DNA from: Parabacteroides faecalis
Lineage (GTDB): Bacteria > Bacteroidota > Bacteroidia > Bacteroidales > Tannerellaceae
Direction of reading: 5' to 3'
Assembly: GCF_022809355.1 (NCBI RefSeq)
Contig: NZ_JAKZMM010000008.1
Span: 48,990 to 112,989, forward strand
Length of the DNA: 64,000 nucleotides
Made by a program: the position numbers and the translations under genes. Under the pieces are notes generated by a model. The model had not been told where the DNA came from, searched no databases, and saw only the letters and a program-made list of their open reading frames with translations. Below are positions 25,308 to 33,654 of the stretch, piece after piece. Every line of letters starts with the position of its first letter. The first letter of the stretch is position 1.

Positions 25308-25582
25308 CTTTTACCTCCTTTCTTGAAGAATAAGTTATATACAGCCCACGCAGCCAGGATGCTGCCGAATAAACTGGACACAGCCAAAATGGCTGCCTGC
25401 CAGCCGAACTGGCCGATGTTTTGGATGATCAGCGGATTGGAACCGACTGATATACCCAGAATAAACAACATGGCAAATATGGTGTAGGAGATTGTCTTCT
25501 CCGTCTTTTGTAACCATTCTATTTTACGGAACAGGAAGCCAATACCCATCCCTGCAAACATAACACAAATAATGCTCAGCAT
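25304..25582 (-). CDS. LysO-family lysine exporter, N-terminal part (DUF340)
   Basis: A 92-residue protein with about three membrane helices (MLSIICVMFAGMGIGFLF, ISYTIFAMLFILGISVG, FGWQAAILAVSSLFGSIL). It corresponds to the N-terminal third of LysO. It ends with its own stop inside the start of the next gene (ATGA), so it is a true separate gene rather than a frameshift product: the downstream gene has its own strong ribosome site and initiator. A structured leader of about 230 nt precedes it. Confidence 0.85.
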   Translation of the reverse strand: MLSIICVMFAGMGIGFLFRKIEWLQKTEKTISYTIFAMLFILGISVGSNPLIIQNIGQFGWQAAILAVSSLFGSILAAWAVYNLFFKKGGKR

Positions 25583-25816
25583 AACGGATAAAATTTAGAA
25601 TAAAAGAATAATGATACTGCTTCCTGCAAGCAGGCAGGAAGAAATCTGTACGTGATACGAAATAAAAAGGAGGGAAATTTGGCTTAAATAAATCCGCTGA
25701 ACCAGTGTACATGGACAATACAATGGCTGCACCACGAACCGATTCGAGCGCTCGCTAAATGAACAATATGTACATTGCCTGTCATCATATACCTGTTGTT
25801 TTCGGCGACAAAGGTA
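25583..25816 (-). promoter_or_regulatory. Promoter and long structured leader of the LysO genes
   Basis: The minus strand has TACCTTTG (complement of 25809-25816), a good -7 box, so transcripts would have a leader of about 225 nt. Near the start codon an 8 bp hairpin CTTCCTGC/GCAGGAAG with a 6-nt loop (25620-25641) is followed by a T-rich stretch (ATTATTCTTTTATTC). This could be an attenuator or could fold over a control element. AATGTACAT and ATGTACACT further up may also pair. Control by lysine or another ligand is a guess. The rest of the 363 bp gap to folK shows only a weak TACTTTCG box for folK at about 25921. Confidence 0.4.
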
Positions 25817-25945
25817 ATAAATTGTTACCAAAAAACCTAATAAACGGATTCAAATCCTTTGCATGGAAAGAAATATCCATGAAACTTGGGCCTATTTGTT
25901 TTTATTCCGGATAATTCATTGTACTTTCGTAAGCGATAACAGAGG

Positions 25946-26344
25946 ATGGATAAGATTATGTTAGGCAATCGAATTATTATCGCATTAGGTTCGAATACGA
26001 ATCCGAAGCAGAATATGGAGGCGGCTTGTGGAGCCGTGGAACTCCTCTTGCCCGGCATCCGCTGGTCGGATGCTGTTTATACGGCTCCGGAAGCCTGTGT
26101 CAATCCTTCGTTTTTCCTCAATCGGGTAGGAATCGCTTATACTTCTCTTTCCGCTACCGAACTGATCCGTCATTTCAAGCAGATAGAACGGGCCTTGGGG
26201 CGTGTCTCCGAAAGCAAGCATCTGGGCATTATTCCCATGGATATTGATCTGCTTCAATGGAATGATGATCTGCTGAAGCCCGACGATTTGCAACGGAGTT
26301 ATATAAAGGCGGGAATTTCTCAGTTGTCAGAGCAGCGTGTCTGA
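25946..26344 (+). CDS. folK: 2-amino-4-hydroxy-6-hydroxymethyldihydropteridine diphosphokinase
   Basis: A 132-residue HPPK, which transfers pyrophosphate from ATP to the pterin in folate synthesis. Typical features: IIALGSNTNPKQNM at the start, ERALGR in the middle and the metal-binding MDIDLLQW near the end. It is slightly short for the family (usually 140-160). The HPPK signature here reads GIIPMDIDL, without the usual Arg just before the DxD. It is a lone plus-strand gene. Its last 25 bp overlap the end of the convergent glycosyltransferase gene (26320-26344). A second ATG at codon 5 is a possible alternative start. Confidence 0.88.
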   Translation: MDKIMLGNRIIIALGSNTNPKQNMEAACGAVELLLPGIRWSDAVYTAPEACVNPSFFLNRVGIAYTSLSATELIRHFKQIERALGRVSESKHLGIIPMDIDLLQWNDDLLKPDDLQRSYIKAGISQLSEQRV

Positions 26345-27213
26345 TTCAGCCACTGGCAGAGATAGCCTAGTTTGTAGAAGGCAAACAGATGCATGGACGG
26401 ATGTGTTCCAGTCAGATTCCTGACCAGCCAGGGCTCTGTCCATGTGAAGACAAGTCTGATCCATCGGGTGAGATGCAGACTTTCGGCCTTGTGGTGCCAT
26501 TGCAACAGGCGGATATAAGGTTGCAGCCGATGGCGGTGTGCTGCCAGGTTCTGGATGGAGAACCGGATTTTCCGAAGATAATCGTCTGCCTTGTCGGTGG
26601 TCTGGTGGAAAACCGGATTGTCTATGTACTTGAGGGGAACAGCCGCTTGCTGGAGTAAGATGCCAAACCAGGCATCTTCGTATCCGAAGTGCATCGTGTC
26701 GTCAAAGCGGACTGTCTGAAAGACTTCCTTGTCGGCTAAGAAACACATGCTGATAAACTGGCTGTAAGGCTGCCTGTTCCTTTCTTCGGCCGATCTTTCC
26801 TCTACTTGTATGCCGTATTGATAGCGTAGCGGACACATGGCCGGCGTGTTCGTCCTTTCATAGATAAATCCACCGCACACAATGCCTCCTTTCATGCGTT
26901 GTTCCCAGTACGACCGGAGAAAGATGGAGGAAGCCGGCATCGTATCGGCATCCATGAATAAGAGATACGGATAATGAGCCTGATCGGCCAATACATTTCG
27001 GATACGGGCCGGACCTACATTTTTGGGCAGAATCCGGTAGTGGCAGTTTTCCCAGGCTTCGATACGGCGGTTCTCGGCCTGAATCTCTGCTGACGAGCCA
27101 TCATCGACTACCAGAATCTCGAAAGGAATCTGGAGTTGTTGTGCCTGATAGTGCATGGTTTCCACCAGCGGGACACATACTTTATTATAGGTAGGAATCA
27201 GGATGGAGATCAT
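26320..27213 (-). CDS. Glycosyltransferase, family 2 (GT-A fold)
   Basis: About 297 residues, starting MISILIPTYNK, the classic GT2 opening. A longer frame adds 40 residues that lie inside the upstream gene and are not needed. DDGSS and the metal-binding DADTMP (DxD-like) are seen, plus FGYEDAWFG in the acceptor region, a glycosyltransferase family 2 C-terminal motif. It probably adds a sugar to a lipid-linked glycan at the inner face of the membrane. The start overlaps the stop of the GT4-type gene as ATGA (27210-27213). It is the last gene of the polysaccharide operon. Confidence 0.88.
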   Translation of the reverse strand: MISILIPTYNKVCVPLVETMHYQAQQLQIPFEILVVDDGSSAEIQAENRRIEAWENCHYRILPKNVGPARIRNVLADQAHYPYLLFMDADTMPASSIFLRSYWEQRMKGGIVCGGFIYERTNTPAMCPLRYQYGIQVEERSAEERNRQPYSQFISMCFLADKEVFQTVRFDDTMHFGYEDAWFGILLQQAAVPLKYIDNPVFHQTTDKADDYLRKIRFSIQNLAAHRHRLQPYIRLLQWHHKAESLHLTRWIRLVFTWTEPWLVRNLTGTHPSMHLFAFYKLGYLCQWLNQTRCSDN

Positions 27214-28448
27214 AAGCCAGCAGATGATAGGGTTTCGAATAATTGCATAAACTGTTCCGCCTGTCCTTTCCGGGAGAAACGCTTGATTTCTTCGTGATCG
27301 GGCGTGGTGGCTGTGTATCCTTGTGTCTCCCATTGCCGGTAATACTGAAGGATGAATTGGGCCACTTCTTCGGCGCTTCGGGCAGCCAGTCCGGAACGGG
27401 TGCGCCGGATATTCTCTTCCAAATAGCTTTCATCAGAAGGAACACAGAGAATGGGCTTATCGACAGCCAGGGCTTCGAAGAACTTGGTGGTCATGATTCC
27501 TTTGGGCGCGTGCTCTCCGCTCTTTTCCGTGAGCAGCAGCAGCATACTGCTACTGTTGAGTACCGAAGGAATTTCGGAGGCTGGTACATACGACTGATAA
27601 GACATGTATTCGCTGACCTGATACTGAGTGGCGGCTTCTTTCAGCAGGGCTTCGGAGGCTGGATCTACATACCATTCGAGGGTGATCTGTTCGGCCGACA
27701 GACCGGACAACAGCACGCCTTTGAACAGCAATTCCGGATTACGCATGGCCAGACTGAGGATTCGTCCGGTGTAAGTAATGGTAAACCGGCGGTTCGGACG
27801 ATGATCCGGATAGAATAAGTCCGGGTCATATCCGTTGTAGATCAAAGATACGTTCGGATTATACTGCTTCAGCTGTTCGACATGCCACGGAGAAACGGTG
27901 GTGACTTGACTCGCCATCCGGAGTGTGCGGTTCCGGTCGTTCAGCAGCTTCCGCTTCAGCAGAACTGTCAGCTGTTTGTCCAGCCAGGGACAGACATGAA
28001 AAGAGTGGGAGAGGAATTCATTCCCGGCGTATTGCTCGATGATATCCCGCAAATCCACCACCAGCGGCAAATGATGCCTTTGGGCAGTCAGACGGGCTGC
28101 CACCAGCGGAAAGGTTCGGAAGGAACTGCACAAGATGAGGTCGAATGCCTGATGCTGGCAAATCCGGTGAGCGACTTTCGCCATTTTCCGGTCTTTGTAG
28201 GAGAACAGGAAATCGGCCAGAAGCGTGAAGATCCACTGGAGCTTGCGCAGGAATTTGTTCTTCGCTGTATAATAAGGCACGAATGTGACCGGACAAGAAT
28301 CGGCCAGAAAGGCGAAAGTCTGGTCGTCCATCGCCTCAGCAATCACTTCAACCTGCCATCCGGCCTGTTTCAGGTACTTGCATAAATATCCCATCCGCGG
28401 TCCGAATGCCGGCGGAAACAAATCGCATAGAATGAGTACCCGTTTCAT
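27210..28448 (-). CDS. Glycosyltransferase, family 4-like (GT-B fold)
   Basis: A 412-residue GT-B-type enzyme. The N-terminal acceptor domain opens MKRVLILCDLFPPAFGPRMG with the Gly-rich loop; the donor domain contains ITYTGRIL, then PKGIMTTKFFEALAVDKPIL, where the E of the EX7E-type motif is replaced within KFFEALA. It uses a nucleotide sugar, perhaps UDP-ManNAc from the WecB-like enzyme encoded just upstream. Both ends overlap neighbours by 4 bp (ATGA), indicating translational coupling in the operon. Confidence 0.85.
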   Translation of the reverse strand: MKRVLILCDLFPPAFGPRMGYLCKYLKQAGWQVEVIAEAMDDQTFAFLADSCPVTFVPYYTAKNKFLRKLQWIFTLLADFLFSYKDRKMAKVAHRICQHQAFDLILCSSFRTFPLVAARLTAQRHHLPLVVDLRDIIEQYAGNEFLSHSFHVCPWLDKQLTVLLKRKLLNDRNRTLRMASQVTTVSPWHVEQLKQYNPNVSLIYNGYDPDLFYPDHRPNRRFTITYTGRILSLAMRNPELLFKGVLLSGLSAEQITLEWYVDPASEALLKEAATQYQVSEYMSYQSYVPASEIPSVLNSSSMLLLLTEKSGEHAPKGIMTTKFFEALAVDKPILCVPSDESYLEENIRRTRSGLAARSAEEVAQFILQYYRQWETQGYTATTPDHEEIKRFSRKGQAEQFMQLFETLSSAGL

Positions 28449-29533
28449 AATAACTCCAATATCTTTTGGGCGGTGTTTCCCTGTCCATATTCGTCTATCT
28501 CATGCCGTACCGGATTGTTCTCCAGGCAAGCCAGGATTTGGTCGGTCCGGTAACCGGCTGTCTGGTTCCAGCCAGCCGTAACGGTTTCTGTCCATTCGGT
28601 TTCTTCCCGCAGTGTGATGCAGGGTGTCTGGTGGAAATAGGCTTCCTTTTGTACGCCGCCTGAGTCGGTCAGGATTGTGCTTGCCTGCTTTTCCAGCATC
28701 ACCATATCCAGAAAGCCCAGTGGTTCGGTCAGTCGTATATGGGGATGTGACACGAATCTTTCCAGCAAGTGATATTTCTCCAGATATTGTCGGGTTCTGG
28801 GATGCAACGGAAAAACCAGTGGACAATGGGAAGAGGCGATTTGCATCAGGGCTTCGGCGATCGACGAAAGGCGCTCTTCCTGATCGGTGTTTTCGGCCCG
28901 ATGTACGGTACAGAGCCGGAATCCTTTGCTCTCGAGTTGCAGGCGTTGCATGATATCCGAGGCTTCTTCGGCTTTCCGGCCAAAGAAGAGGGCGGCGTCA
29001 TACATGATGTCGCCCACGTGATAGACGCCTTCGTGGATGTTCTCTTCGGCCAGATGTTGTACGGCCGAACGGGTCGGACAGCATAACAGGGTCGAGACAT
29101 GATCCGTCAGAATCCGGTTGATCTCTTCCGGCATGGCTTTGTTGAAGCTGCGCAGGCCGGCTTCGATGTGCACTACCGGAATATGCAGTTTACTGGCAGC
29201 CAGCGCTCCGGCCAGTGTCGAATTGGTATCTCCATATACGACTACATAATCCGGCCGGTGTTCCGTCAGAATCTTTTCGATTTCGATAAGCATCTGTCCG
29301 GTCATCGCTCCATGCGTGGTATGTCCGCAATGCAGTTGCCAGGTCGGACGTGCCATATCCATTTCGGAGAAGAAAATACGGCTCATGTTCTCGTCGTAAT
29401 GTTGCCCGGTATGGATCAGCTGTTCCCGGATTGTTTCCTGTCCTGCCTGATTATGCAGCTGGATGGCCCGGCTCAGCATGGCTGCTTTAATGAACTGAGG
29501 GCGTGCACCTACAATTGTAATTATCTTTTTCAT
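28445..29533 (-). CDS. wecB: UDP-N-acetylglucosamine 2-epimerase (non-hydrolysing)
   Basis: A 362-residue enzyme converting UDP-GlcNAc to UDP-ManNAc. The start MKKIITIVGARPQFIKAAML, HTGQHYD, VHIEAGLRS and TDSGGVQKEA are diagnostic of the family. It supplies an activated sugar for the glycosyltransferases encoded downstream. It overlaps both neighbours by 4 bp. The presence of this epimerase suggests the polymer or glycan contains ManNAc or ManNAc-derived uronic acid, though no dehydrogenase for ManNAcA lies in the window. Confidence 0.95.
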   Translation of the reverse strand: MKKIITIVGARPQFIKAAMLSRAIQLHNQAGQETIREQLIHTGQHYDENMSRIFFSEMDMARPTWQLHCGHTTHGAMTGQMLIEIEKILTEHRPDYVVVYGDTNSTLAGALAASKLHIPVVHIEAGLRSFNKAMPEEINRILTDHVSTLLCCPTRSAVQHLAEENIHEGVYHVGDIMYDAALFFGRKAEEASDIMQRLQLESKGFRLCTVHRAENTDQEERLSSIAEALMQIASSHCPLVFPLHPRTRQYLEKYHLLERFVSHPHIRLTEPLGFLDMVMLEKQASTILTDSGGVQKEAYFHQTPCITLREETEWTETVTAGWNQTAGYRTDQILACLENNPVRHEIDEYGQGNTAQKILELL

Positions 29534-30828
29534 TGGATCAACGCATTTAATAGGCGTACATATAATGTCTTGTGATAGCTGTTCTTTTCTGTTTCAGCAA
29601 ATGAAGTGTTGTGCCATAGCCACACGATCTCTCCTCCATACTGTTTGGTCTGCTTGAGCAGTTGCAGACAGTACCGGAAAGCCTCGTTTAGCGGAAGTCC
29701 CATGTATTGAGATTCACTCAGGGTGCAGTCCATGACGGAAAGCGGATGCAACGTCAGTGACGTGAGCTGGCGTGTCATCGGATTGATCCATTTGACAGGC
29801 CGGCATGTTCCTAACCGGAATCCGCTCACATCTGCATATCCCATGGTGAAGTCGTCGGTGATTCCGGCCTTGATCAGTTTTGTCTGGTCTTCCGGTTCGC
29901 GGGAAGCCAGGTAATGATGCCGGTTCTGATGGATATTCTCCAGTTTCCAGTCGTGTTCCAGCTTCATCTTCTCTTCCGGGATCAGATCCGGACAGAGGCT
30001 TGCTTCGTAGCTGCTGTGAAGTCCCAGCATGACTTGGTTCTGCCGGAACAGCTGGAGTAGCTTCTGCACGTCGTGCGAACAGAACGGATACCGGGGTTTA
30101 TCGTTGGCATGTCTGCCTCCGGCTTTCAGGAAATACAGCTGGTGACACCGGTCGCCGTATTTGTTTTGTACTTTGCCGTCTTGTTCCAATATCCACGGGA
30201 ATGTATAATAAGGATCTTTCTCCAGCGGTCCTCCATACAGCTTTAATGCCTTCAGCAGTCCGGCGCCTTTCCAGGTTTCGCGGCAGATGTTCCTTAGGCT
30301 GCGGCAGAAGAACGGGGCATCCACATCGTGCGTGAGCCAGATGTCCTGAAGCTCGGGCTGCGGCTCGGGAATATGTACGCAGGCTTTTCTTAGCCAGCTC
30401 CGCAGCAGCTTCCCGTATTCTTCCACGATGGGGCGCTGGATGAAACCGGCCCTGAAGGGCAACGATTCTTTTCCGGGGAAGCGGCCATGCGCGTCCCGGA
30501 TATTCCTTTTCTGGATTTCCTCGTAGCGGCTTAGCAGGAAGTAGCTGCTGGCAATGATATCGGCATGGATGATCCGGGTCTCGTCGAAGCTTTCTTCCTT
30601 GGGCGACCCGAAGAGCAACGGAACGCCTTCTATCTCCTTGAGTGGAAGTTGGGGCATGGAGGCCTGCGTTCCATAGACGGATGAACTGAAGAACCCGGAA
30701 GGAATAATCACTACTTTATATTTATGGAAATGACGGACATTCGATGTATAGCCCACCAGCGAGCTATAGGCACCGGCCCGATCTACTCCTAATAAGAATC
30801 GGATGATATAATTGATCGTTTGCTTCAT
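29530..30828 (-). CDS. Polysaccharide deacetylase-like protein of the glycan operon
   Basis: A 432-residue protein. The C-terminal two thirds look like a carbohydrate-deacetylase-type (NodB-like) barrel: WLTHDVDAP carries the metal-binding Asp pair, GLHSSYEA gives the His motif, and VWLWHNTSF the last motif. The N-terminal part (about 1-165) resembles a domain often fused to such barrels in Bacteroidota. No signal peptide is seen, which is unusual for an enzyme acting on exported polysaccharide; it may act on a cytoplasmic intermediate. The stop overlaps the wecB start. Confidence 0.75.
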   Translation of the reverse strand: MKQTINYIIRFLLGVDRAGAYSSLVGYTSNVRHFHKYKVVIIPSGFFSSSVYGTQASMPQLPLKEIEGVPLLFGSPKEESFDETRIIHADIIASSYFLLSRYEEIQKRNIRDAHGRFPGKESLPFRAGFIQRPIVEEYGKLLRSWLRKACVHIPEPQPELQDIWLTHDVDAPFFCRSLRNICRETWKGAGLLKALKLYGGPLEKDPYYTFPWILEQDGKVQNKYGDRCHQLYFLKAGGRHANDKPRYPFCSHDVQKLLQLFRQNQVMLGLHSSYEASLCPDLIPEEKMKLEHDWKLENIHQNRHHYLASREPEDQTKLIKAGITDDFTMGYADVSGFRLGTCRPVKWINPMTRQLTSLTLHPLSVMDCTLSESQYMGLPLNEAFRYCLQLLKQTKQYGGEIVWLWHNTSFAETEKNSYHKTLYVRLLNALIQ

Positions 30829-30892
30829 ACCTAGTTCCTGTTCTCTTCCCGTATCGTTCGTCTTCTAGTGTAATAACTCTACTTTTCCTTTT

Positions 30893-31852
30893 TTATTGCC
30901 TTCTTTTGCTAAGATGGATTAAAAATCGTTTCCAAAGATTCAGTTTTCCTTTGCTGATGGCAAAATAAGGAGTTTGCCGGGCTCCGAATTCGCGGAAGAA
31001 ACGTTCTACACCGGGAATCATGGAACCTTCGAAGTCGAAGTGATCGGTAAAGGCTGCTATTTCCTGCATGGCTTTCCACATCACGAGGCTGTGTGCGCCC
31101 GATTGCCGGAGTGCCGGATTGCCTCCGCCGGCCAGGTAATAGGCTGAGTTTTCCTGCCAGACGATGAAGACGGCTGCGTGCAGCTGGCCGTTGGCGTCAT
31201 AACCGCCCCAGATGTCTCCCTGGTTTCGTTGGCGGCACACTTCGATGAGCTGACGCAATACGGCTTCTCCTTTGGGTGCTGCCAGCCGTTGGCGCTGGAA
31301 GGTCTGACGCTGGATCCCGATAAACTCGTCTGCCGGGATGTTCCGCCGAACCTGTATCTGATATTTCTTTTCTGCCTTGATGATGTTTCTCCGGGTTTGC
31401 TGGCTCATGTTTTCCCAGATGCGTGACGGTTGCCGCAAGCCACTCAGCAGATAGGTGTAGCGGGTTGTCTGCCGGAAACCTTGCCAGTAGAAGGGCAGCC
31501 AGTCGGTTATTGTCCAGGCAAAGTTTTGCTGGAACACGTGCAGATGGGCTAATTGCGAGGCCAGTTCTCCGAGGATGACTTGTCTTTTTCCCAGCAGGCT
31601 GGTGTATTTGCTGTCGGCCGAGGCCGCTGCGATCCATGGTCCCATGGTTTGGGTATAGGCAGGCATGACGACATAGCCCGGGCGCGGCATATACAGGGGC
31701 ATGGCAGCCTCGATGGTGCCCAGCTTGTCGTGAAGGAGCAACACGTCCCATTGTTCCTGGCCGCATACAATATCCAGCCACCAGTCCCGTGAGAAGATGG
31801 GAATGGACTTTTCCTGCTGGCACAGCTGCCGGTAGATTTCTTTCGACGTCAT
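30893..31852 (-). CDS. FemAB/GNAT-like acyltransferase of the glycan operon
   Basis: About 319 residues, starting MTSKEIYRQL; a TTG 48 bp upstream would lie inside a hairpin and is less likely. The fold is FemAB/GNAT-like (acetyltransferase family PF13480): NMSQQTRRNIIKAEKK in the middle, YYLAGGGNPALRQSGAHSLVMWKAMQ and DFEGSMIPGVERFFREFGA near the end are typical. It probably transfers an acyl or aminoacyl group to a sugar. It is the first gene of the five-gene operon, 64 bp before the deacetylase-like gene. Confidence 0.75.
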   Translation of the reverse strand: MTSKEIYRQLCQQEKSIPIFSRDWWLDIVCGQEQWDVLLLHDKLGTIEAAMPLYMPRPGYVVMPAYTQTMGPWIAAASADSKYTSLLGKRQVILGELASQLAHLHVFQQNFAWTITDWLPFYWQGFRQTTRYTYLLSGLRQPSRIWENMSQQTRRNIIKAEKKYQIQVRRNIPADEFIGIQRQTFQRQRLAAPKGEAVLRQLIEVCRQRNQGDIWGGYDANGQLHAAVFIVWQENSAYYLAGGGNPALRQSGAHSLVMWKAMQEIAAFTDHFDFEGSMIPGVERFFREFGARQTPYFAISKGKLNLWKRFLIHLSKRRQ

Positions 31853-31883
31853 GGCTGGGTAATGTAGAGTTTGTCTTCTTTTT

Positions 31884-31936
31884 AACAAGTAAGTTGGCAA
31901 ATGAATGTAACTGCGTTACCCACTTGCCAACTTGTT
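31884..31936 (-). other. Long hairpin after recA
   Basis: AGTTGGCAA (31892-31900) pairs with TTGCCAACT (31924-31932), extended by AACA/TGTT with a small bulge, and GTAAC/GTTAC pair inside the loop. It begins 25 nt after the recA stop. There is no T-run on the recA strand (AAAAAG follows), so it may be a stability or processing element, or a rho-independent terminator missing its tract. Confidence 0.5.
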
Positions 31937-31960
31937 ATGAATATATCGATGGATTCTTTC

Positions 31961-33001
31961 TTAGCCTTTCAATGCCTGGAAGATCAGCTGAGCCAGCTCG
32001 TCGGCCAGTTCCGGATTGTCGGCAATGCATTGTTTGGCAGCATCGCGTCCTTGTCCCAGTTTGGCATCGTTGTAGCTGTACCACGAACCGCTCTTCTTGA
32101 TGATGTTCAGTTCGCTGCCCAGGTCGATGATTTCACCCGAACGCGAAATACCTTCGCCGAACATGATGTCGAACTCGGCTTTCCGGAATGGAGGTGCCAC
32201 CTTGTTCTTCACTACCTTCACGCGGACCTGGTTTCCTTTCACTTCATCTCCGTCTTTTAATTGTCCGATGCGGCGGATATCCAGGCGGACAGAAGCATAG
32301 AACTTCAGGGCATTACCACCGGTGGTCGTTTCGGGATTGCCGAACATGACACCGATCTTGTCGCGTAGCTGGTTGATGAAGATACAGGTCGTGTTCGTCT
32401 TGTTGATGGCTGCCGTCAGCTTGCGCAGAGCCTGCGACATCAGACGGGCCTGCAAGCCCATTTTGCTGTCGCCCATGTCGCCTTCCAGTTCCGCTTTCGG
32501 AGTCAGAGCCGCCACAGAGTCGATCACGATGATATCTACTGCCGACGAGCGGATCAGCTGTTCGGCAATTTCCAATGCCTGCTCGCCGCTGTCGGGCTGT
32601 GAGATCCAGAGGTTTTCTACATCCACACCCAGTTTCTCGGCATAGAAACGGTCGAAAGCATGTTCTGCGTCGATAAAGGCAGCGATACCGCCGGCTTTCT
32701 GGGCTTCGGCAATGGCATGGATGGCCAATGTTGTCTTACCGGATGATTCCGGACCATAAATTTCAATGATGCGTCCTTTCGGATAACCGCCTACACCCAG
32801 TGCAGCGTCGAGCGCGATGGAACCCGTCGGGATCACCTCTATATTTTCGATGTTTTCATCTCCCAGTTTCATGATAGAGCCTTTCCCATAATTCTTCTCT
32901 ATCTTTTCCATAGCGGCACGCAACGCTTTCAGCTTGTCGGCGTTCACGGCAGGTTTTGTTCCTTCTGCTTTTTCTTCGAATAAGTTATCTTCTTTTGCCA
33001 T
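31961..33001 (-). CDS. recA: Recombinase A
   Basis: A 346-residue RecA, the filament-forming recombinase that also triggers the SOS response. Walker A GPESSGKT (83-90), the conserved MAW-type segment [16 protein letters not shown], and the L2 loop region [18 protein letters not shown] are present. Full length. It lies 41 bp behind bcp, on the same strand and without a promoter visible between, so the two are probably cotranscribed, a pairing common in Bacteroidales. Confidence 0.98.
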   Translation of the reverse strand: MAKEDNLFEEKAEGTKPAVNADKLKALRAAMEKIEKNYGKGSIMKLGDENIENIEVIPTGSIALDAALGVGGYPKGRIIEIYGPESSGKTTLAIHAIAEAQKAGGIAAFIDAEHAFDRFYAEKLGVDVENLWISQPDSGEQALEIAEQLIRSSAVDIIVIDSVAALTPKAELEGDMGDSKMGLQARLMSQALRKLTAAINKTNTTCIFINQLRDKIGVMFGNPETTTGGNALKFYASVRLDIRRIGQLKDGDEVKGNQVRVKVVKNKVAPPFRKAEFDIMFGEGISRSGEIIDLGSELNIIKKSGSWYSYNDAKLGQGRDAAKQCIADNPELADELAQLIFQALKG

Positions 33002-33042
33002 AAAATATATTGTTTATGTTGTACTGGTTCTTGGATTTGACG

Positions 33043-33501
33043 TTATAGGGCCAGAATCTGGTTCGCATGATCCTTGGTCTTTACTTCTTTCGGACCGATG
33101 ATCCGCTCGATCACGCCGTTTTCGTCGATGATGAAGGTCGTGCGCAGCGTACCCATATACGTTCTTCCGCACATCTTCTTTTCTGCCCATACGCCGAATG
33201 TCTGTTGCAGGGTTGTTTCTGTATCAGCGATGAGGTTGAAAGGCAGGTTCTGCTTGCTGATGAATCCCTGGTGCGACTTGGCGCTGTCTTTGCTCACGCC
33301 CACCACTTCATAGCCGGCTGCCTTCAATGCGTCATAACCGTCGCGCAGGCTGCAGGCTTCGGCCGTACAACCCGATGTATTGTCTTTCGGATAGAAATAC
33401 AATGCCAGTTTCTTGCCGGCAAAGTCACTTATCTTTATTTCGTTACCATTCTGGTCTGTTCCCAATACTTCAGGAACTTTATCTCCCACTTGTAATGCCA
33501 T
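33043..33501 (-). CDS. bcp: Thioredoxin-dependent thiol peroxidase (Bcp/PrxQ)
   Basis: A 152-residue peroxiredoxin reducing hydroperoxides with electrons from thioredoxin. Peroxidatic C45 in NTSGCTAEAC and resolving C50 five residues later mark the Bcp/PrxQ group. Full length for the family. It is cotranscribed with recA; its own TAGCTTTG -7 box and a structured leader lie upstream. oxyR at 55215 is a possible regulator of this gene, which is not shown by the sequence. Confidence 0.95.
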   Translation of the reverse strand: MALQVGDKVPEVLGTDQNGNEIKISDFAGKKLALYFYPKDNTSGCTAEACSLRDGYDALKAAGYEVVGVSKDSAKSHQGFISKQNLPFNLIADTETTLQQTFGVWAEKKMCGRTYMGTLRTTFIIDENGVIERIIGPKEVKTKDHANQILAL

Positions 33502-33531
33502 AGACTGATTCGTTTAATATTAAGTTGTTTA

Positions 33532-33601
33532 GATTCAGATCCGCTGCCCGTAGCAGACAGGCAAGGTTTATCTGAATGTGTAAAATACGCACACAAAGCT
33601 A
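33532..33601 (-). promoter_or_regulatory. Promoter and leader hairpin of bcp-recA
   Basis: TAGCTTTG (complement of 33594-33601) is the likely -7. About 15 nt into the transcript ATTCAGAT and ATCTGAAT (33570-33577 and 33532-33539) pair, enclosing a smaller CTGC/GCAG stem. No T-run follows, so it is more likely a stability element or a translation control element than a terminator. Confidence 0.45.
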
Positions 33602-33654
33602 TAAAAAATAACAGAAAATCCGAGAGTATTGTTCCCACAAATAATACATTTCCG

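Noticed and set aside
24687..25582. LysO genes as a frameshifted pseudogene
   Set aside because: The second gene has a strong ribosome site and its own ATG in an ATGA overlap; both parts look complete.
25595..25831. 78-codon minus-strand frame in the LysO leader
   Set aside because: It starts upstream of the -7 box and passes through the hairpin; it is not a leader peptide rich in any one amino acid.
29723..29914. Antisense frames inside the polysaccharide operon and other long genes
   Set aside because: They mirror the codon pattern of the genes opposite and have no independent signals.
31853..31900. Longer start for the FemAB-like gene (TTG at 31900)
   Set aside because: The extension lies within the hairpin after recA and uses a rare start codon; the ATG at 31852 fits better.
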